Shown here one piece after another: positions 20,437 through 30,369 of a stretch of 64,000 nt of DNA. The number at the start of each line of letters is the position of its first letter. The first letter of the stretch is position 1. Source of the stretch: Vreelandella venusta (GTDB lineage Bacteria > Pseudomonadota > Gammaproteobacteria > Pseudomonadales > Halomonadaceae). Both the position numbers and the translations under genes were made by a program. Location of the stretch: the NCBI RefSeq assembly GCF_007989605.1, contig NZ_BJUL01000005.1, positions 186,001 through 250,000 on the forward strand, written 5' to 3'. Under the pieces are notes generated by a model. That model ran no database searches. It saw only the letters and a list, made by a program, of their open reading frames with translations, and was not told where the DNA came from.

Positions 20437-21931
20437 CGTTCAGCAGGCCGGGAATCAAAATGGGCGAAGGCACGCCATTTTGGAATTTCGCCCACGGTAA
20501 TTCCCGGTGAATCCTGCCATCGTCTGATAGGTGAAGAGTGCCAGTGCTTCCATTCATGCCGTCAAGGGCTGATAGGTCTGATAAGCGAATGCCAAGCTCG
20601 TAAGCATCCACGCCCATTGCCATCAGGCGGAACATTGACGCATCTGACTCGTTGCGAAGCTCGGCATACGTCGAATAGAAGGGCAGCGCTTCTTCCCCGC
20701 CAACCGCTGCATCAGGGATTTGCCAGGGAATGTCGATAAACATCACATCGTTTAGGTCTTGATCTAGGCGTGTCTGTAGGCGCCCTTCATGGAGGTGAGA
20801 TGTGGCGTAAACAGGCAGGTTAGGGGCGTAGTAGTAGTCCAAAGTGGGCGGTACTTGGCGTGCATACTCAGGAAGTGCCAGTAAGAATAGTGCATCAATA
20901 TTGCCTAGGCGGGCGCGATCGCCGCTGACATTTAGGGCTGTTTTGACTGCGTTGGCTACGGCGTTGCTAGGGTTGTAGCGAACAGCATTGGTGATTTCGC
21001 CGCCTTGGCTTTGCCACTCATTCCAAAAGGCTTCACCGACGCGCCGTCCCCAGGCGTTGTCGGGCACCATAATAGACATTTGACGATGGCCGTCCTGAAA
21101 GGCTCGGCGAGCAGCTTGGCGGGCTTCATCTTCAGCAGATAAACCATACTGAAGGAGTTGCGGTGCCTGATTGCTTGCACTATTACCATAGTTCAGAGCC
21201 AGCGTCGGTAGTGGTACACTGTCGCGTTGCTCAAGTTGAGTGACTTGACTTTTGTCAATGGGTCCAATCAAAAGCTGAGCATTCATTTGCTCTGCACGTT
21301 GGTAAATCTCATCTAATGAATATTGAGATGCATTGATGAAGTTGAGTTGTACGTTATCTCCGTGCAGCTCGTGATGGCGGCGCATGGCGGAAGCGATAGC
21401 GTTAGCAACGCTGCTTAGTGGGCCGGATTCTGGTAATGCCACAGCTATGCGGCGTATTTCGACACCCGCTAATTCAGGTATGGATACATTGGTGTATTCG
21501 GCTTGATCCAAGGCTTGACGTGCCCACTGCTGCCGTTCTGTTAGGGTTTTTTGTTGGTTTGCTCGCATGGGGAGCTCGTCGTCAAGTACCTGGGTCGCAC
21601 GGAGGACCGCGCGCGGGTTGTCCAGGCCACGAGCAAGTTCAGAGAAAAGCATTGCCCAGCGCACCCGATCCGATTCTGAAAGCATTGTTTCATCAACCGC
21701 ATCGGCTGCGTCAAAAGCATTTTCGCGTTGCCCTTGTCTGGCGAGGATATTGGCCGCTTCGAGTCGTGTCTTGGCGGCTTGCTCAGGCGCCTGCTGCTCT
21801 GCTTGACTAAGCAATTGGCCGGCATCCTGGTCAGGGACGCGATCAACCACGCTTGGGGATTGCATGGCGCACCCTGTAATCAGAAGCGCCATGAAGGCAG
21901 TGGCTAGTAATCCACGTATTGACTGTTTCAT
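20426..21931 (-). CDS. lpoA: Penicillin-binding protein activator LpoA (LppC family)
   Basis: LpoA is an outer-membrane lipoprotein that reaches through the periplasm to activate PBP1a. The 501-residue precursor has a lipobox ending at Cys21 (LLITGC), a TPR-like N-terminal half and a periplasmic-binding-protein-like C-terminal half (RRIAVALPESGPLSSVANAI onward). I chose the ATG at 21931 behind AAGGAAGG; an in-frame start seven codons earlier is less suitable. It is divergent from rsmI. Confidence 0.92.
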   Translation of the reverse strand: MKQSIRGLLATAFMALLITGCAMQSPSVVDRVPDQDAGQLLSQAEQQAPEQAAKTRLEAANILARQGQRENAFDAADAVDETMLSESDRVRWAMLFSELARGLDNPRAVLRATQVLDDELPMRANQQKTLTERQQWARQALDQAEYTNVSIPELAGVEIRRIAVALPESGPLSSVANAIASAMRRHHELHGDNVQLNFINASQYSLDEIYQRAEQMNAQLLIGPIDKSQVTQLEQRDSVPLPTLALNYGNSASNQAPQLLQYGLSAEDEARQAARRAFQDGHRQMSIMVPDNAWGRRVGEAFWNEWQSQGGEITNAVRYNPSNAVANAVKTALNVSGDRARLGNIDALFLLALPEYARQVPPTLDYYYAPNLPVYATSHLHEGRLQTRLDQDLNDVMFIDIPWQIPDAAVGGEEALPFYSTYAELRNESDASMFRLMAMGVDAYELGIRLSDLSALDGMNGSTGTLHLSDDGRIHRELPWAKFQNGVPSPILIPGLLNDDQ

Positions 21932-22044
21932 GTATCCTTCCTTAGTTTCCATTTGCGCTGCCGTGGCTCAATGAGCAGATAAATTTACCATTGTACAAGC
22001 ATGGCGCACCGTCAGTGCAGGCTATTAACAAATCGGGAGTCACA

Positions 22045-22902
22045 ATGACACACCAGCATCCGGGTATATTGTACGTGGTTGCAACACCAATTGGGAATTT
22101 GGAAGACTTGTCACCACGCGCGGCTCGGGTATTAGCAGAGGTATCACGCATTGCTGCGGAGGATACACGCCACAGTGGCCGCTTGTTAGCGCATTTAGGT
22201 ATTAATAAGCCGATGCTCTCGCTGCATGAGCATAATGAAGCACGGCGGGTCGATACGCTGGATAGTTACTTGATGGCGGGGGAGAGTATTGCCCTAATTA
22301 GCGATGCAGGGACGCCGCTGATATGTGATCCGGGATTCGTGCTGGTAAGAGAGTTACGATTGCGGGGTAGGCAAGTGGTGCCGCTTCCAGGGCCTTGCGC
22401 GTTAGTCAGTGCGCTTTCGGCGGCTGGATTGCCGACTGATAAATTTACATTTGGCGGTTTTTTGCCGTCTAAGCCGAGTGCGCGACGGCAAGCGCTTGAA
22501 AAATGGCAATCTCGAGAAGAAACGTTGGTTTTTTACGAATCACCTCACCGTATTGAGCACACGCTCGAATCGCTATGTGAACAACTGCCCGAGCGGGCAG
22601 TTGTTCTGGCGCGAGAATTGACCAAAACGTATGAGACTTTTTTGCAGGGCTCGCCCGCGTCATTACTTGATCAGCTTAGGCAAGACCCTAACCAAGGTCG
22701 CGGAGAATTTGTCGTAATGATCGCCGGGGCGCCGCCTGCTGTTCAAAGCGATGAGCAATCAATTGCTGCTGATGAGCTGCTTAAGACAATGCTGGCCGAA
22801 GGTGTTGGCGTCAAGCAGGGTGCGGCCGTAGCTGCAAAAATGCTGGGCGGTCGAAAGCAGGAGTGGTACGCAAGATTGCAAGCATTGAAAGGTGGGCATT
22901 GA
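22045..22902 (+). CDS. rsmI: 16S rRNA (cytidine1402-2'-O)-methyltransferase RsmI
   Basis: RsmI adds the 2'-O-methyl group at C1402 of 16S rRNA; the neighbour RsmH modifies the same base at N4. The 285-residue protein has the tetrapyrrole-methylase fold with VVATPIGNLEDLSPRA and ISDAGTPLICDPG. The ATG at 22045 has CGGGAGT upstream; a longer reading from 21991 is not conserved. The end of the gene overlaps the -35 element of the RNase P RNA gene. Confidence 0.96.
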   Translation: MTHQHPGILYVVATPIGNLEDLSPRAARVLAEVSRIAAEDTRHSGRLLAHLGINKPMLSLHEHNEARRVDTLDSYLMAGESIALISDAGTPLICDPGFVLVRELRLRGRQVVPLPGPCALVSALSAAGLPTDKFTFGGFLPSKPSARRQALEKWQSREETLVFYESPHRIEHTLESLCEQLPERAVVLARELTKTYETFLQGSPASLLDQLRQDPNQGRGEFVVMIAGAPPAVQSDEQSIAADELLKTMLAEGVGVKQGAAVAAKMLGGRKQEWYARLQALKGGH

Positions 22903-22927
22903 GGCGACGGCAGGGCGCTGGTATGCT
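22899..22927 (+). promoter_or_regulatory. Likely promoter of rnpB
   Basis: TTGAGG (22899-22904) and TATGCT (22922-22927) are separated by exactly 17 bases, and the RNA is predicted to begin about eight bases downstream. The -35 element overlaps the rsmI stop codon. Confidence 0.65.
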
Positions 22928-22934
22928 TGCCGCC

Positions 22935-23295
<361 letters not shown>

Positions 23296-23301
23296 TTCCA
23301 T

Positions 23302-23329
23302 AAAAAGGTGCGCCGTTCGCACCTTTCTT
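23302..23329 (+). terminator. Rho-independent terminator of rnpB
   Basis: A 9-bp perfect stem (AAAGGTGCG at 23304-23312 with 23318-23326) and a five-base loop follow the RNA directly. The T-run is short (TTTCTT). Confidence 0.75.
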
Positions 23330-23348
23330 AACACTGTGCGAGATTAAC

Positions 23349-24305
23349 ATGCCTTCTCCTGACGCTAACCAGGTTACTAACCATTTTCGCCACACTAGCG
23401 TCTTATTGGAAGGGGCGGTAGATACACTTGTTCATAATTCAGATGGTATTTATTTAGACGGCACGTTTGGACGAGGCGGGCATTCCCGCGTTATTCTTTC
23501 GCGCCTGAGCGATCAAGGTCGGTTAATGGCCATGGATCGTGATCCTCAAGCAATAGCAGCCGCTAAAGCTATCGATGATCCTCGATTTGATATAACGCAG
23601 CGAGAGTTCGCTCGGTTAGTTGAATATGCGCAAGAGCAAGGGGTTTACGGAAAGCTTTCAGGGGTATTGCTAGATATTGGTGTTTCTTCCCCGCAGTTAG
23701 ATGATCCGGAGCGTGGCTTTAGCTTTATGCGCAACGGTCCCCTTGATATGCGTATGGATCCTACTCAAGGGGAGAGTGCGGCAGCGTTTCTGGCCCGCGC
23801 TAGCGAAGCTGAGATTGCCACTGTGTTCAAAACCTATGGTGAAGAGCGCTACGCAAAGCGCTTGGCGCGTGCCGTTGTTACGCGGCGCGTGGAAAAGCCT
23901 TTTACGCACACTGTTGATTTGGCCGAAGTATTAAAGGCTGCCCATCCTGCTTGGGAAAAAGGGCGTCACCCAGCGACCAAAGCGTTTCAGGGGTTGCGTA
24001 TTTATTTGAATGGTGAGCTCGATCAACTGGATGCAGCGCTTGAGGGAGCCTTGGAAGTGCTAGCTCCAGGTGGGCATCTAGTAGTGATTAGCTTCCACTC
24101 GCTTGAAGATCGTCGTGTGAAACGCTTCATTCGCCACCATGTGCGGGGTGATACGCACTTGCCAAGGGGCGTGCCGATTCGCGATGATCAGCTAAATCGC
24201 CGTCTTGAAGCTTTGGGTAAAGGAGTGCGCCCAAGTGACGAAGAGGTAGACGCTAACCCCCGGGCGCGCAGTGCCGTCATGCGAGCCGCCCGTAAACGAG
24301 TGTGA
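23349..24305 (+). CDS. rsmH: 16S rRNA (cytosine1402-N4)-methyltransferase RsmH
   Basis: RsmH (MraW) methylates N4 of C1402 in the ribosomal decoding centre. The 318-residue protein begins with the conserved [13 protein letters not shown] and has the SAM-binding stretch [12 protein letters not shown] and the later [13 protein letters not shown]. It opens the dcw cluster here; the usual mraZ ahead of it is missing. Its stop overlaps the ftsL reading frame. Confidence 0.97.
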   Translation: MPSPDANQVTNHFRHTSVLLEGAVDTLVHNSDGIYLDGTFGRGGHSRVILSRLSDQGRLMAMDRDPQAIAAAKAIDDPRFDITQREFARLVEYAQEQGVYGKLSGVLLDIGVSSPQLDDPERGFSFMRNGPLDMRMDPTQGESAAAFLARASEAEIATVFKTYGEERYAKRLARAVVTRRVEKPFTHTVDLAEVLKAAHPAWEKGRHPATKAFQGLRIYLNGELDQLDAALEGALEVLAPGGHLVVISFHSLEDRRVKRFIRHHVRGDTHLPRGVPIRDDQLNRRLEALGKGVRPSDEEVDANPRARSAVMRAARKRV

Positions 24306-24307
24306 TC

Positions 24308-24643
24308 ATGAGCATGGATCGGATAGAGCGTTGGGCGTCAACGCTGCGCACCGAATGGCCCTTCAAGCTACGCTTTCGAGCTTGGCCGGCTATCCTTGTT
24401 GCGCTGTTTTTAGCGTGTGTCGCTACTGGCGGTTTAGTGATTGCCACCACGCATATGACGCGAGTGCAGTATGCGCAGTTACAGCAGTTAGAGCAGGAAA
24501 AAAATCAGCTGCAAACCGAGTGGGGGCAGCTGTTATTGGAAGAGGGAGCGTGGTCTACTCCGGCCCGTGTGGAGCAAATTGCGACGGAACGGCTTGAAAT
24601 GCGCATTCCCGATGTGAATGATGTCGAGGTGATTCGACCATGA
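24308..24643 (+). CDS. ftsL: Cell division protein FtsL
   Basis: FtsL is a bitopic divisome protein that with FtsB and FtsQ activates FtsWI. The protein of about 111 residues has one membrane helix (AWPAILVALFLACVATGGLVI) and a periplasmic leucine-zipper-like coiled coil (AQLQQLEQEKNQLQTEWGQL). The start is uncertain: a GTG at 24302 overlaps the rsmH stop, and ATG codons stand at 24308 and 24314. Position between rsmH and ftsI settles the identity. Confidence 0.9.
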   Translation: MSMDRIERWASTLRTEWPFKLRFRAWPAILVALFLACVATGGLVIATTHMTRVQYAQLQQLEQEKNQLQTEWGQLLLEEGAWSTPARVEQIATERLEMRIPDVNDVEVIRP

Positions 24644-26346
24644 AGCGTGAAAGTCGGGGAGGGATATCCCGTCAAATGCCTATTGCGCCGCCATTAGCTG
24701 GCGGACGCTTTTTGTTTATTCTCATTGTTGTAATGGTGGCGTCGGTTATTCTAGTCGGCAGGATTACGCTGCTTCAGGTAATTGATCGCCCGTTTTTGCA
24801 GAGCCAAGGCGATGCACGGACGCTTCGCCATGAGGCAATACCCGCACACCGCGGTATGATCACTGATCGTAATGGTGAACCTCTGGCTATTTCTACGCCT
24901 GTTGTGACGCTTTGGGCAAACCCCCAAGAGCTACCTACCGATGCTATTCAGCGTGTAATGCTGGCCCAAGCTTTGGGCATGTCGCTCGATGACTTTGAAT
25001 CGCGTGTTTCTCGCTATAGCAGTCGAGAGTTTATGTATCTTCGTCGTCAAATGACGCCAGATGCGGCCCAACGCATACTGGATTTACGTACGCCGGGGGT
25101 TTATCAGCAGCGTGAATACAAACGTTATTATCCCGCTGGCGAAGTGGCGGCGCAGTTGCTGGGTGTTACCAATGTGGATGATGTGGGCCAAGAGGGGCTT
25201 GAACTCTCTTATCAACCCTATTTGGCGGGGCACCCTGGGCAGCGCCGAGTCATAAAAGATCGACGAGGTCGGCTAGTCCGTGAGCTGGGTGTTATTCGTG
25301 AAGCGCAACCGGGTGGTGAGTTAACGCTGTCAATTGATCAGCGCATTCAATATATGGCCTACCGTGAGTTGCGTGCTGCTGTCGCCGAGCATGAGGCGGA
25401 CGGTGGGGTGTTGGTAATGCTTGATGCGCGCACAGGGGAAGTGTTAGCAATGGCTAACTTGCCATCTTACAACCCAAATAACCGCGCTGGTTTGGACCCG
25501 CGAGGTTTACGCAACCAGGCGCTGGTTGATGTATTTGAACCTGGGTCTGTTATGAAGCCTTTGGCAATGGCTGCGATACTGGAAAGTGGTGTTGTAGATC
25601 GCGATGCTGTCGTTGATACCTCGCCCGGCTGGATGCGCCTGGATCAGTTTACTATCCGCGACTTCCGTAATTACGGCGATTTAGATTTGGCGGGGATTCT
25701 ACAAAAGTCTTCAAACGTTGGTATGTCTCGTTTAGCGCTGCAGCTAAGCGATACGGCAATTTGGGAAAAATACAATCAGCTAGGCCTTGGGCAAGCACCA
25801 GGTACTGGCTTTCCTGGTGAGGCGGCAGGTAGCTTGCCGGCACCGGTTCGCTGGTCTCGAAGTGAGCGAGCGACGCTCTCCTATGGCTACGGTCTCTCTG
25901 TTTCGGCCGTTCAATTGGCCAGTGCTTTCACAGCGCTAGCCAATGAAGGCGTACGCTTGCCGCCCTCGCTGTTGAGGCTTTCTGAGCCTCCTCAAGGGAT
26001 TCCTGCTATATCGCCCACAGTGGCTAATGATTTGCTGAATATTTTAGAAACGTCGGTTGCCGCCTATACCGGTGGGCGCCGAGCGCAGGTTGAAGGCTAT
26101 CGTGTGGGGGGGAAAACAGGCACGGTGCGTAAAATAGGGCAGCAAGGCTATACCACTGATGCTTACCGCAGTGTTTTTGCGGGAATTGCACCTATTTCCG
26201 ATCCGCGTATTGTTACCGTCGTTATGATTGACCACCCCCGTGCTGGTCAATTTTATGGTGGCGCAGTGGCTGCTCCGGTGTTTTCTAGCGTGACAGGTAA
26301 TGCCCTACGTTTGCTGGACGTGCCGCCCGATCATGAGGTCGAGTAG
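24640..26346 (+). CDS. ftsI: Peptidoglycan transpeptidase FtsI (PBP3)
   Basis: FtsI is the septal class B penicillin-binding protein, anchored by one N-terminal helix (about residues 24-46). The 568-residue protein has a dimerisation domain followed by the transpeptidase domain. The catalytic Ser303 and Lys306 are in GSVMKP, then SSNVGMS and the KTGT box (GGKTGTVRK). Its ATG overlaps the ftsL stop (ATGA). Confidence 0.97.
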   Translation: MKRESRGGISRQMPIAPPLAGGRFLFILIVVMVASVILVGRITLLQVIDRPFLQSQGDARTLRHEAIPAHRGMITDRNGEPLAISTPVVTLWANPQELPTDAIQRVMLAQALGMSLDDFESRVSRYSSREFMYLRRQMTPDAAQRILDLRTPGVYQQREYKRYYPAGEVAAQLLGVTNVDDVGQEGLELSYQPYLAGHPGQRRVIKDRRGRLVRELGVIREAQPGGELTLSIDQRIQYMAYRELRAAVAEHEADGGVLVMLDARTGEVLAMANLPSYNPNNRAGLDPRGLRNQALVDVFEPGSVMKPLAMAAILESGVVDRDAVVDTSPGWMRLDQFTIRDFRNYGDLDLAGILQKSSNVGMSRLALQLSDTAIWEKYNQLGLGQAPGTGFPGEAAGSLPAPVRWSRSERATLSYGYGLSVSAVQLASAFTALANEGVRLPPSLLRLSEPPQGIPAISPTVANDLLNILETSVAAYTGGRRAQVEGYRVGGKTGTVRKIGQQGYTTDAYRSVFAGIAPISDPRIVTVVMIDHPRAGQFYGGAVAAPVFSSVTGNALRLLDVPPDHEVE

Positions 26347-26360
26347 CATAAGGAGATTGC

Positions 26361-27854
26361 ATGAGGTTGTCCCCAGAGAGTTTATGGGTAGCACTAAAGC
26401 AGGTTTGGCCTAACGCAGTGTTACCTGAGGAGCTGCCTAAATTGCCAGAGCAGCTTCGCTTAGTGACGGACACGCGCAAGTTAGCGGTAGGCGATGTATT
26501 TGTGGCTGTCCCTGGCAGTCAGCGTGATGGTTGTGAGTTTGTTGACCAAGCATTGGCAGCAGGTGCATCACTCGTTTTGGCGCACACTAAAGAGGGTGGG
26601 GTTTCACTGGACGGGGAGATACTTTATTTACCTCATCTGTCTATGCGGCTCGGCGAGCTAGGCCGCACGCTGTTTGCTGTTCCGAGCGATCTTCAGGTGA
26701 TTGGAGTGACCGGCACCAATGGGAAAAGCTCTGTTACCCATTACATAGCAGCGTTAAGTGAACTACTTGGCAAGCCTGCTGGAGTGATCGGCACATTAGG
26801 TGTTGGTCGCCTTGGCCAATTGGTCGATACAGGCCTGACTACGCCTGGTTCATTGGCAATGCAAGAAACCTTAGCTGATTTAGCGCATCAAGGCGTCAAG
26901 CGTGTGGCGCTTGAAGTTTCTTCACATGCCCTTGAGCAACGCCGTTTAGACGCAGTGAACGTCTCCGCAGGAGTATTCACCAACCTGACGCGAGATCACC
27001 TTGATTACCATGGCAGTATGGCGGCTTATGCCGCTGCAAAAGCAAAGTTGTTCCGGCGTTCTGAGCTTGTGCTTGCGGTCGTCAATGCAAATGATCCTCT
27101 TGCGCGACTAATGTTGGCAGGCTGTGATAGCCGTGTGCGTGTTTTGGCAGTAGGCGACGATGAAGCAGTGACGCTGCGCGTGATTGGTTGGCATCCCCAT
27201 GAGCATGGTCAACAGGCTCTTGTTGCTACACCGGAAGGTGAGAAAACGCTTAATCTCGGCTTAATGGGGCGGTTTAATCTAGACAATGTGCTGTTAGCCA
27301 TTAGTGTGCTTTATGGGTTGGGCGAATCTTTAGAGCAGTTGTTTGAGCTGGCAGCTGAGTTGGGCCCAGTGCCTGGGCGAATGGCGTTATACCGCGAGGT
27401 TAATGCGCCCAGCGTTGTTATCGACTATGCCCACACGCCGGATGCATTAGCAAATGCTCTCGAGGCGCTGAAAGAGCATTTGGGAAGTGCTGGAAAGCTA
27501 TGGTGCCTGTTCGGTTGTGGCGGAGAGCGTGATACGGGAAAGCGGGCAGAAATGGCTGCTGTGGCGGAGCGGCGAGCGGACCATGTGATCGTTACTGACG
27601 ATAATCCGCGCACGGAGTCTGCCGAGCAAATTCGTCAACAAATTATTTCGGGTTTTTCTGCTACGGGTGCCTTTACTGAAATAGGTGATCGTAGTCAGGC
27701 GATTTGTCATGCGGTTCAGCATGCTGGTAGCCAGGACGTTATCTTAGTGGCTGGGAAAGGTCATGAGGCTTATCAGCACATCGGTAACGTACGCCATGAC
27801 TACCAAGATAGCGAACAAGTGATAAAAGCCTTCAAACTTAGGGCTGCCATGTGA
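26361..27854 (+). CDS. murE: UDP-MurNAc-tripeptide ligase MurE (meso-DAP adding)
   Basis: MurE adds the third residue of the peptidoglycan stem. The 497-residue Mur ligase has the ATP loop GVTGTNGKSSVTHY and the motif DDNPR near VTDDNPRTES, which marks specificity for meso-diaminopimelate, not lysine. A CATAAGGAGATTGC leader gives a strong ribosome binding site. The stop overlaps the murF start. Confidence 0.97.
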   Translation: MRLSPESLWVALKQVWPNAVLPEELPKLPEQLRLVTDTRKLAVGDVFVAVPGSQRDGCEFVDQALAAGASLVLAHTKEGGVSLDGEILYLPHLSMRLGELGRTLFAVPSDLQVIGVTGTNGKSSVTHYIAALSELLGKPAGVIGTLGVGRLGQLVDTGLTTPGSLAMQETLADLAHQGVKRVALEVSSHALEQRRLDAVNVSAGVFTNLTRDHLDYHGSMAAYAAAKAKLFRRSELVLAVVNANDPLARLMLAGCDSRVRVLAVGDDEAVTLRVIGWHPHEHGQQALVATPEGEKTLNLGLMGRFNLDNVLLAISVLYGLGESLEQLFELAAELGPVPGRMALYREVNAPSVVIDYAHTPDALANALEALKEHLGSAGKLWCLFGCGGERDTGKRAEMAAVAERRADHVIVTDDNPRTESAEQIRQQIISGFSATGAFTEIGDRSQAICHAVQHAGSQDVILVAGKGHEAYQHIGNVRHDYQDSEQVIKAFKLRAAM

Positions 27855-29212
27855 TGAACTGGTCGTTAGCGAGCATTGCCTCAGCGTTAAAGCTTCCTGT
27901 CCCGCAGGCTTTATGTCAGTTGTCGGTGACTGCGGTCATTACCGATACGCGCCATATTGTGCCTGGGTGTCTATTTGTGGCCTTGAAGGGGCCGCGTTTT
28001 GATGGTCATGATTTTATTGAGCAGGCACTTGATAAAGGCGCTGCAGCTGCTCTGGTTGAGCACCCGGTGGATAGTTTGCTTCCTCAACTGGTATGCGCTG
28101 ACACGCGTTTAAGCCTCGGCCTGCTGGCGCGAGCATGGCGTCAGCGCTGCACATTGCCACTGGTGGCTGTCACCGGCAACAGCGGTAAAACAACCGTTAA
28201 AGAGATGACGGCTGCGCTGCTCTCCCCTTTGGGCGGTGTGCTTGCTACCGAGGGCAACTTAAACAATGATATTGGTGCGCCGCTGACGTTACTGCGTTTA
28301 GCAACGCACCACCAAGCAGGCGTGATTGAGCTCGGGGCTAATCATTTGGGCGAAATTGCCTGGACCAGCCAGCTGACCTCCCCGAATGTTGCCATCATTA
28401 CCAATGTAACAGGCGCACATGTTGGAGAGTTTGGCGGCATGGGGCAAATTGCCCAAGCCAAAAGTGAAATATTAGCCGGGTTAGTTGAAGATGGTATTGC
28501 GGTGATAAATCGCGATGACGGCTACTTTGAATTTTGGTCAGCCTGTGCGGGAAATAAGCAAGTTGTAAGCTACGGCTTACATAGCGATGCGGATGTTCAC
28601 GCGTCCGCACTGTCATGCGACTCTTTGGGGCGGTATGCTTTTACGCTTATTGAGCGAGGCCGGGTGCTGGGTGATGTGCAGCTGCCCTTGATTGGTAAGC
28701 ATAATGTGAGTAATGCTTTGGCGGCTGCTGCGGCGGCTCTTGCGTTAGGCGTTACCCCACAGCAAGTAGTGGCAGGGCTGTGCGAGTTATCCTCGTTATC
28801 TGGTCGGTTAAGCATCGTGCCCGGCGTGCGCAATACAACGCTGTTAGACGACACGTACAACGCAAACCCCGGTGCTGTGAAAGCGGCATTGGATGCGTTA
28901 GCGAACTTTCCTGCTCCTCGTTGGTGTGCGCTTGGCGCAATGGGGGAGTTGGGCAGCGAGTCTCATGCCCTGCATGCTGATATCGGTCATTACGCTGCGT
29001 CACTGGGTATCGACACATTGCTGACTTATGGTGATGCCGCCCGTTCAGCAAGTGAAGCCTTCGGTCGCGGGCAACATTTTGACGACCACGAGACGCTAGT
29101 GCGTCATGTTATTAATACTCTGCCGCCTAACACCACGCTACTGGTGAAAGGGTCGCGTAGTGCAGGCATGGAAAATGTCATTACTGCGCTACGTGCGGAT
29201 GAAACAAGGTAA
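27854..29212 (+). CDS. murF: UDP-MurNAc-tripeptide D-Ala-D-Ala ligase MurF
   Basis: MurF attaches the D-alanyl-D-alanine dipeptide to the stem peptide. The 452-residue protein has the ATP loop VTGNSGKTTVKEM and the later ATP-dependent ligase region LLDDTYNANPGAVKAAL. The ATG at 27854 begins on the last base of the murE stop; a GTG one codon earlier is equally possible. It is followed nine bases later by mraY. Confidence 0.96.
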   Translation: MNWSLASIASALKLPVPQALCQLSVTAVITDTRHIVPGCLFVALKGPRFDGHDFIEQALDKGAAAALVEHPVDSLLPQLVCADTRLSLGLLARAWRQRCTLPLVAVTGNSGKTTVKEMTAALLSPLGGVLATEGNLNNDIGAPLTLLRLATHHQAGVIELGANHLGEIAWTSQLTSPNVAIITNVTGAHVGEFGGMGQIAQAKSEILAGLVEDGIAVINRDDGYFEFWSACAGNKQVVSYGLHSDADVHASALSCDSLGRYAFTLIERGRVLGDVQLPLIGKHNVSNALAAAAAALALGVTPQQVVAGLCELSSLSGRLSIVPGVRNTTLLDDTYNANPGAVKAALDALANFPAPRWCALGAMGELGSESHALHADIGHYAASLGIDTLLTYGDAARSASEAFGRGQHFDDHETLVRHVINTLPPNTTLLVKGSRSAGMENVITALRADETR

Positions 29213-29221
29213 GCGCCGTTT

Positions 29222-30304
29222 ATGTTACTTCACCTGGCGAATTTTCTAGCCCAATATCAGTCTGCTTTCCAAGTTTTTAACTATTTAACCTTACGTGTCA
29301 TTCTCGCCGCGCTAACCGCCCTTATGCTATGCCTGTGGCTGGGACCCTGGGTTATACGCCGGTTAGTGGAAGGTCAGATTGGCCAAGCGGTTCGTGATGA
29401 TGGCCCTCAATCTCATTTGTCTAAGGCGGGTACGCCCACAATGGGTGGGGCAATGATATTGTTGGCTATTGCTATCAGTACGCTGGTCTGGGGCGATTTA
29501 ACCAATCATTACGTTTGGGTGGTGCTACTGGTCACATTAGGCTTTGGCGCTATTGGGTGGGTCGACGATTATCGCAAAGTTGTCGAAAAGAATCCGCGTG
29601 GATTGCCCGCTCGTTGGAAGTATTTCTGGCAGTCGGTGGTGGGGATTGGCGCTGCTTTGGTGCTCTATATCACGGCTGCTACACCGGCTGAAACTAGCTT
29701 ATTGATCCCGATGTTTAAAGATGTCGCTTTACCGCTTGGCGTGTTCTACATCGTGTTGACCTATTTTGTGATCGTTGGCAGCTCTAATGCAGTCAATCTT
29801 ACAGATGGTCTTGATGGTTTGGCGATCATGCCCACCGTGCTAGTGGCAATGGGATTGTCCGTATTTGCCTATGCCAGTGGGAATGCTGTGTTTGCCAACT
29901 ATCTGCATATTCCTTTCATTCATGGTACCGGCGAGCTGGCTGTTTTCTGTGCCACTATTGCAGGGGCTGGCCTGGGCTTCTTGTGGTTCAATACTTATCC
30001 CGCTCAGGTGTTTATGGGCGATGTGGGTGCGCTGGCGCTAGGGGCCGCGCTAGGCGTTGTGGCCGTTATTGTGCGTCAAGAAATTGTGCTGTTTATTATG
30101 GGCGGTATCTTTGTGCTTGAAACGGTCTCGGTGATTCTTCAGGTTGGCTCTTATAAGCTTACCGGTCGGCGTATTTTCCGTATGGCACCTTTGCATCACC
30201 ATTATGAGTTGAAAGGTTGGCCAGAGCCGCGGGTCATTGTGCGTTTCTGGATTATTACCGTCGTACTGGTGCTGTTAGGGTTGGCTACGCTTAAAGTTCG
30301 ATGA
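29222..30304 (+). CDS. mraY: Phospho-MurNAc-pentapeptide transferase MraY
   Basis: MraY makes lipid I by joining the UDP-MurNAc-pentapeptide to undecaprenyl phosphate in the inner membrane. The 360-residue protein has about ten membrane helices and the polyprenyl-transferase catalytic motifs [18 protein letters not shown] and the C-terminal [12 protein letters not shown]. It fits the E. coli length. Confidence 0.97.
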   Translation: MLLHLANFLAQYQSAFQVFNYLTLRVILAALTALMLCLWLGPWVIRRLVEGQIGQAVRDDGPQSHLSKAGTPTMGGAMILLAIAISTLVWGDLTNHYVWVVLLVTLGFGAIGWVDDYRKVVEKNPRGLPARWKYFWQSVVGIGAALVLYITAATPAETSLLIPMFKDVALPLGVFYIVLTYFVIVGSSNAVNLTDGLDGLAIMPTVLVAMGLSVFAYASGNAVFANYLHIPFIHGTGELAVFCATIAGAGLGFLWFNTYPAQVFMGDVGALALGAALGVVAVIVRQEIVLFIMGGIFVLETVSVILQVGSYKLTGRRIFRMAPLHHHYELKGWPEPRVIVRFWIITVVLVLLGLATLKVR

Positions 30305-30369
30305 TTAGCAAAGTAGTAATAGCGGCAGTGTTGCCACTATTAGCGTGATGCACAAAGGAGCCGGTCATC